33,442 nucleotides of DNA from Chromera velia (Eukaryota > Sar > Chromeraceae). The notes under the pieces were generated by a model. The model was given only the letters and a program-made list of their open reading frames with translations, was not told the origin of the DNA and ran no database searches. The DNA lies in contig JAHBMJ010000445.1 of NCBI GenBank assembly GCA_018398765.1, positions 14,532 through 47,973 on the forward strand, written 5' to 3'. Positions 29,631 through 33,442 of the stretch are shown here, one piece after another; position 1 is the first letter of the stretch, and each line of letters begins with the position of its first letter. A program made the translations under genes and the position numbers.

Positions 29631-30763
29631 CTGGTCTGTGAAAGTCCTCTGGGGAACCTCATGGAGCTCGAACATGGTCCCTTTCTGCACCCTCACCCCT
29701 GCAGCTGCTGCCTGCTGCTGCTTCTGTTTCTTCAGCGGACAGCACTTAGCATAGTGCCCCGTCTGATTACATTTGGGGACAGAGCACCTGACATTCTTGG
29801 CGGGGCAACCCTTTGCCTCGTCATAGTGCTTCAGGTGCCCGCAGTTGGGACAGGGGCGAGAGGACGAACTCGAGCCACCCTGACTGGAAGCAGCAACGGC
29901 ACCTGCATTTCCGTCTCTGTCTCCTGAAGACTGAAACGATGTCTCCCTCTTCTTTCCTTTCTTCTCCTTCCCCCCTTTCCCTTTTTCAGACCCCCCACGC
30001 AAACCTGAGGCAGCTGCCCTATACTTATGATGGGGACGGGGAGAGGAGGAACGGGAACCCTGCCCCTTGATGGCGACTTTCACTGCAAGCAACTCTGCCG
30101 CCTCTACTTTCCTCTCAACGAAAGGAAGAATCTCGTCGTACGTCAATGCGGCGATCTTTTTGTCATGCTTTTCGGTGGCCTTCTCCGAGGCATCAGTATA
30201 CTTAAACTTCAACTTGAAGTTGGTGAGTACATTCTCAAGGGCCCTCTTCTTCAGGTCGTCGGGTGCAGTGTAACCTGCCTTGCCTCCATCTCGGAGGCAC
30301 TTCTTCAGACGACCGACGGCAGACACAATGTCCTCCTTCCCCAAATTCCTTCGGAGAGCAAGGAGTTTCTCCTGAGAGGACTTTGCACCGATCTCCTTCT
30401 TCTCGGTGGCTACGTCAGAGACGGCCTCCAAGAGAACGGCACACTCCTTCCCCTCTCCCACAGCAACAGAGACCTCATGAACGAGGTCAGGGTCCTTCCT
30501 CAGACCCCAGAGGAGGGAAAGCTTCCAAAGAGACACCTGGTCCGCCTTATCCGGAACGTGTTTGGCGGCCAGCATGTACTCGGCGATTCCTTCCAGAGCC
30601 GAAACTCCTTCCGGAAGATGGCCTTGAGGTTCTCATCCTTAGACAACAGAACGGTGGCAAACGAAACTTTGCACTCGAAAGGATTAACCCAGTACAGATC
30701 AGGCAACTTGATCGTCTGTATGTCTAGAGCACCGCCTGCACTGCCACCAGATGTATTCGCCAT
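29622..30763 (-). pseudogene. Copia gag, frameshifted
   Basis: Would package the element RNA in cytoplasmic particles. It starts at the ATG at 30763 (MANTSGGSAGG, then IKLPDLYWVNPFE), loses its frame near 30605-30615, and continues from about EGIAEYMLAAKH to the TAA at 29622. Seen: a helical middle (LKKRALENVLTNFKLKFKY), basic Lys/Arg/Gly-rich sequence, a first Cys cluster CPNCGHLKHY, then CSVPKCNQTGHYAKCC, a variant zinc knuckle with CX4C spacing instead of CX2C. About 340 residues without the frameshift, a usual size for copia Gag. Confidence 0.88.
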
Positions 30764-30861
30764 GTTGGAAGGAACAGCAAAAAAACAGAAGAGGAATCAG
30801 GAGATAGATCAACGTAGATCAAGGGATAAAATGAAGTGCCCACGCCTAGGAACAGCAAATT

Positions 30862-31320
30862 TGTGACGGGAAACGTTACCTAGAACAGACTAGAACAGTC
30901 AGGTAACGAAAATAGGTAACGCTCAAACAGCTAAACGGGAAGTCTGACCTACCGGGTCGTAGTCCTCAGTCCAGACAGGAAAATCTATTCAGTAACGACA
31001 GAGAAATTTAAGGAGACGGCAATCTAGAATCCACTTAAACAAAGACTGCGCGTTCGATCCAATGCGCGGGACTTCGATGCTCCAAACGTAACATACAGAC
31101 TGATCAGACTGCCATCTGAAGATGCTTGCTATCATGAACCGACTGAGCAGACCGAGCCTTCGTACAGTCTTACTGTTCGATCAAGGAGTCAGACGTTAAT
31201 ACACTCAAACATACGATCACGCCGCTCACAATACTTTTCACTCGCGTGGATGGCTGGCGCGCTCGCAGAACGCTTGGCGCCCACCTGACGCATGCTTGGA
31301 TGCATGCGTTTACTCTCACA
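30862..31320 (-). repeat. Copia LTR (5' LTR in element sense)
   Basis: 459 bases with TGTGA/TCACA ends, partner of 24902-25360. In element sense it lies upstream of gag and should hold the promoter. Immediately outside it, TAATCACCCTGA resembles the sequence inside the other LTR (AATCACCCCCTG). Confidence 0.95.
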
Positions 31321-31396
31321 TAATCACCCTGATACAGCTGATCAATCGCGGCCTCACAACTGTGATCGACTTTTATTTCATTGTTTTTGTTTATGT

Positions 31397-31518
31397 TAAA
31401 ATCCCGTAAAATCCCGTATAATCCCGTAAAATCCTGGCATTCATTTCTAAAATCCTAGGATCCAGGATTTTAGTCTTTATAATCCCTAGAGCCAGGATTT
31501 TAGATTCTAAAATCACTT
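31397..31518. repeat. Short TAAAATCCCG tandem and AAAATCC palindromes
   Basis: Four near-identical TAAAATCCCG-like units are followed by inverted pairs such as AAAATCCTAGGATCCAGGAT and CCAGGATTTTAGATTCTAAA. A dispersed-repeat fragment or a local expansion; no function is suggested. Confidence 0.55.
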
Positions 31519-32095
31519 AAAGTATAGGGTATGAGCCTGCCGGGCAGCGATGCTTACGGATCCACTGGGCCAAGCGTGCAAGCCGAGCGGCGTAGGCCGC
31601 CGGGGCAGAGCGCTTCCATGCGAATCCGATTTCTGCCGTACGCATTTAGCGTCAGCCGAATCAGATCGACTCACATCATGCAGAACTAGCTTGTAGTACT
31701 GATGCCTAACGCTGCCAACGTGTTATTGCCTAATTGTCGCGCCGCCGCGTGTTTGACGCACGCGCTTAGTCTGCCAGCCTGCCTTAATCTGCATGGTTTT
31801 GGTGCGTACGTCTTTTCACAGACTGACACCGGTGTTGTGATGTGTTGTGTTTCAAAGAGAAACAACAATATCTAAAAGAAGAACCAAACGATTAGTTCTT
31901 TTGTGCGTTCTATGAATGGCTCCAGAAATCTTTAGTTATCCTTTAGCAATCCTACAGGGTAGCAGAAGAGAAAAAGGCTATAGTTGATCATATCCACTCG
32001 TGTTGTGGTTACACTGAATGGCTGAAGGGACATTTAGTCAGTTTGTCACTCAGTCCAAGTGTAACGCGCAGTTCCACGAGCTGTGCTAGGAACTT
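31519..32095. other. Spacer before the gag remnant, no gene seen
   Basis: Mixed composition with a GC-rich patch at about 31555-31610. No LTR ends, RNA gene or coding frame were recognised. Confidence 0.45.
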
Positions 32096-32113
32096 TTCTT
32101 GCAGCGCTCTGTG

Positions 32114-32989
32114 ATGCAGAGACTGGTAGATGAAGTTTGGGAGCCACGGACGCAAGTCGTGCCTCCGACCATGGCCGCTGGAGTGGAGACGTCTGCCGGT
32201 GAACATCCTCTGTTGCTCGACGGAGAACTGCCTCGAGCCTGCAAGGTGAAGGAGCCCTCCGTCTTTGCAGAGGATCGGCACGAGGTCTTTGACTGGCTCG
32301 AAGACATGAAAGAGTATTGCCAGGGCACGGAAGTGTCAGAGAGTCGATGGCTCTTTGTTTCGAAGAGCTATCTGTCGAAGACTCTGAAAAAGTGGGTCTA
32401 TCGGAAGCAGAAAAGCGTAACTCCCTTCCGTTCATTCCAAGACTTCGCAGAGGCACTGAAAAAGAGGTACATCGACCCGCTTGAGCAGGATCACCGCAGG
32501 GATGCACTGGAGGAGCTCCAATACTTGAAAGCACAGGGCATGGAGAGCTTTGGGAACGCCTTCCTGGATCTAGCAAAAGAGATCAAAGACACATCGACCC
32601 CTGCTGATCTCATCCATACCTTCAAGAAGGCCATCCCCGATGCGATTTGCCTCGAGGTGAACAAGAAAGCTCTTTTCACTCTCAAAGAGGCAGTGGAGGC
32701 GGCTTGTATCACAGCGGAGACTTTGGAAGGAAGGGGTAGGAACCAAAAGAGGCACGCTCAGACTGGGGGCAGCAGACCGAACGGAAAGCACCAGGGTGGG
32801 TCCAACTCTGACGGACTTGTTCCCATGCAGCTGGATGCCATGTGCTCTCTTTCTTCAAAAGAGAGAGCCGAACTGATATGACAAGGACAGTGCTTCCTCT
32901 GCAAGCAGAAGGGATATGAGAAGAAAGATTGTCCATCCAACAGAGTGGACTCCAAAGTAGGACTTAGTGAAATCCAAAGTAACTTTTAA
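32114..32989 (+). pseudogene. Gag of a second LTR retrotransposon, probably Ty3/gypsy type
   Basis: From the ATG at 32114 (a later ATG at about 32171 is also possible) the frame reads a retrotransposon Gag: VFDWLEDMKEYC, TLKKWVYRKQ, TPFRSFQDFAEALKKRYIDP, HRRDALEELQYLKAQGMESF and DLIHTFKKAIPDAI, the capsid-like region of Ty3-type Gags. A TGA at 32879 is followed in the same frame by QCFLCKQKGYEKKDCPSN, a zinc knuckle whose His is Tyr. Both lesions are explained by single C-to-T changes (CGA to TGA, CAT to TAT). The frame ends at TAA 32989. No pol and no LTRs are visible before the window ends. Confidence 0.78.
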
Positions 32990-33442
32990 ATTTACTATAT
33001 TCTAGCTTCATTATAAAGTAAAACTAGGTTACTTGAAGCAATCTAGAGTCTTTTAAAGCATTTAAAATCGTTACTCCTGTGCAAATCTGCTTAAATGTGC
33101 TCAAAAGACTGGTTGATTAGCCAGGGTGCATGGTGGGGAAAAATTATGATCACCGCGGTACGTAGAAGTTAATGAATATTACCTGCAAAGAAATACACAG
33201 GCACAACACTAATGGATACGCTCAAAAGCAACATTTAGCGCCACCAATCAACTACAAAGAATTGCTTCTTCTGCAAGGGAAACAGTGCAGGAAAGAGGGC
33301 TTCACAGCTAGGCTGGTCAGACCGGACAGGAGACGGTCAGCAGGGGTCGGAGAGAACAGAGCACAGAGACAACATAATGCTATTCACAAAGAACTCACAC
33401 TACATGGCGCAAAAGCTTGCAACTCGTTCTGCGTATATCAAT
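32990..33442. other. Right end of the window, nothing recognised
   Basis: Moderately AT-rich sequence with no open frame of note. Expected pol sequence downstream of the gag remnant is not present. Confidence 0.45.

Larger units (their letters stand above)
25419..29631 (-). pseudogene. Copia pol: protease, integrase, RT, RNase H, interrupted
   Basis: Follows gag in the -1 frame. Protease: IADSRASKSLV, with Arg in the DSG active site. Pre-integrase zinc region: HSRLGH and CKACH. Integrase: Asp in FNADIYHDLK, Asp in HSDNGGEF, Glu in [29 protein letters not shown], then VLTAFLQAPM, RAVYGLKDAPKVY and LLVIHVDDLFIF (catalytic Asp pair). RNase H: LLVWGDASY, TSAELLAIRDA, VVVVTDSQPL and ADRQTKF. In-frame stops lie at TAG 27748, TAG 27478, TAG 27078, TAG about 26865, TAA about 26019 and TGA about 25740, with a frameshift near 27430. 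A MITE splits RT between FLWAVSKGL and AAKIDV. The enzyme set would have copied and integrated the element. Confidence 0.92.
24902..31320 (-). mobile_element. Ty1/copia LTR retrotransposon, complete but decayed
   Basis: Two 459-base LTRs flank, on the minus strand, Gag with zinc knuckles, then protease, integrase, reverse transcriptase and RNase H. Integrase before RT is the diagnostic copia order. Coding capacity is destroyed by a gag frameshift, several in-frame stops, a protease active-site change and a 231-base insertion in RT. No target duplication is visible (CGATC on the left, TAATC on the right). The minus-strand sequence just inside the left LTR, CAGGGGGTGATT, is a plausible polypurine tract. 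No tRNA-primer match was recognised beside the other LTR. Confidence 0.93.

Noticed and set aside
1-33442. tRNA, rRNA or CRISPR features
   Set aside because: No cloverleaf with both A and B boxes, no rRNA sequence and no regularly spaced repeats with unique spacers were seen.

Overview
The window is nuclear DNA of a eukaryote, probably a protist. It has split genes with frame-consistent GT-AG introns, long microsatellites inside introns, and three or four families of eukaryotic transposable elements. The mix of a PUS10 gene, a GDP-fucose-type transporter and Penelope-like plus Ty1/copia elements would fit an alveolate or other alga (a chromerid is my guess), but nothing here fixes the species.

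Three host genes are readable. (1) 5130 to 1425, minus strand: PUS10-type tRNA pseudouridine synthase in six recognised exons, with the last exon(s) missing, probably beyond the left edge. (2) 5746 to 8324, plus strand: a two-exon nucleotide-sugar transporter of the GDP-fucose (SLC35C1) type, divergent from PUS10 across a 615-base promoter region. (3) 24285 to 21946, minus strand: a three-exon, divergent RluA-family pseudouridine synthase. The exon joints were chosen because codon phase and family homology agree on both sides.

From 11.1 to 21.7 kb lies a nest of mobile DNA. A Penelope-like element (PLE) on the minus strand has a GIY-YIG nuclease coded upstream of its reverse transcriptase (RT), so its domains are permuted, and it appears to keep two introns. 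A truncated copy of the same family lies inverted at 19749-21686 with a 9-base target duplication. A third, more diverged RT fragment (15845-17290) sits in opposite orientation inside the upstream part. Between them is a 1135-base hAT-like non-autonomous transposon (8-base duplication) holding a smaller inverted-repeat unit.

From 24902 to 31320 is a complete but decayed Ty1/copia element on the minus strand: two 459-base LTRs, Gag, then protease, integrase, RT and RNase H. Its RT is interrupted by a 231-base MITE with a 9-base duplication. At 32114-32989 is a gag remnant of another LTR element.

Two themes cross the window. The two copia LTRs differ at 23 positions, all transitions and 20 of them in CpG or CpA context, and many element lesions can be explained by C-to-T change. 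Separately, five of nine host-gene 5' splice sites read GTC, with C at +3. The rest is microsatellite, small dispersed repeats or sequence in which I see nothing.
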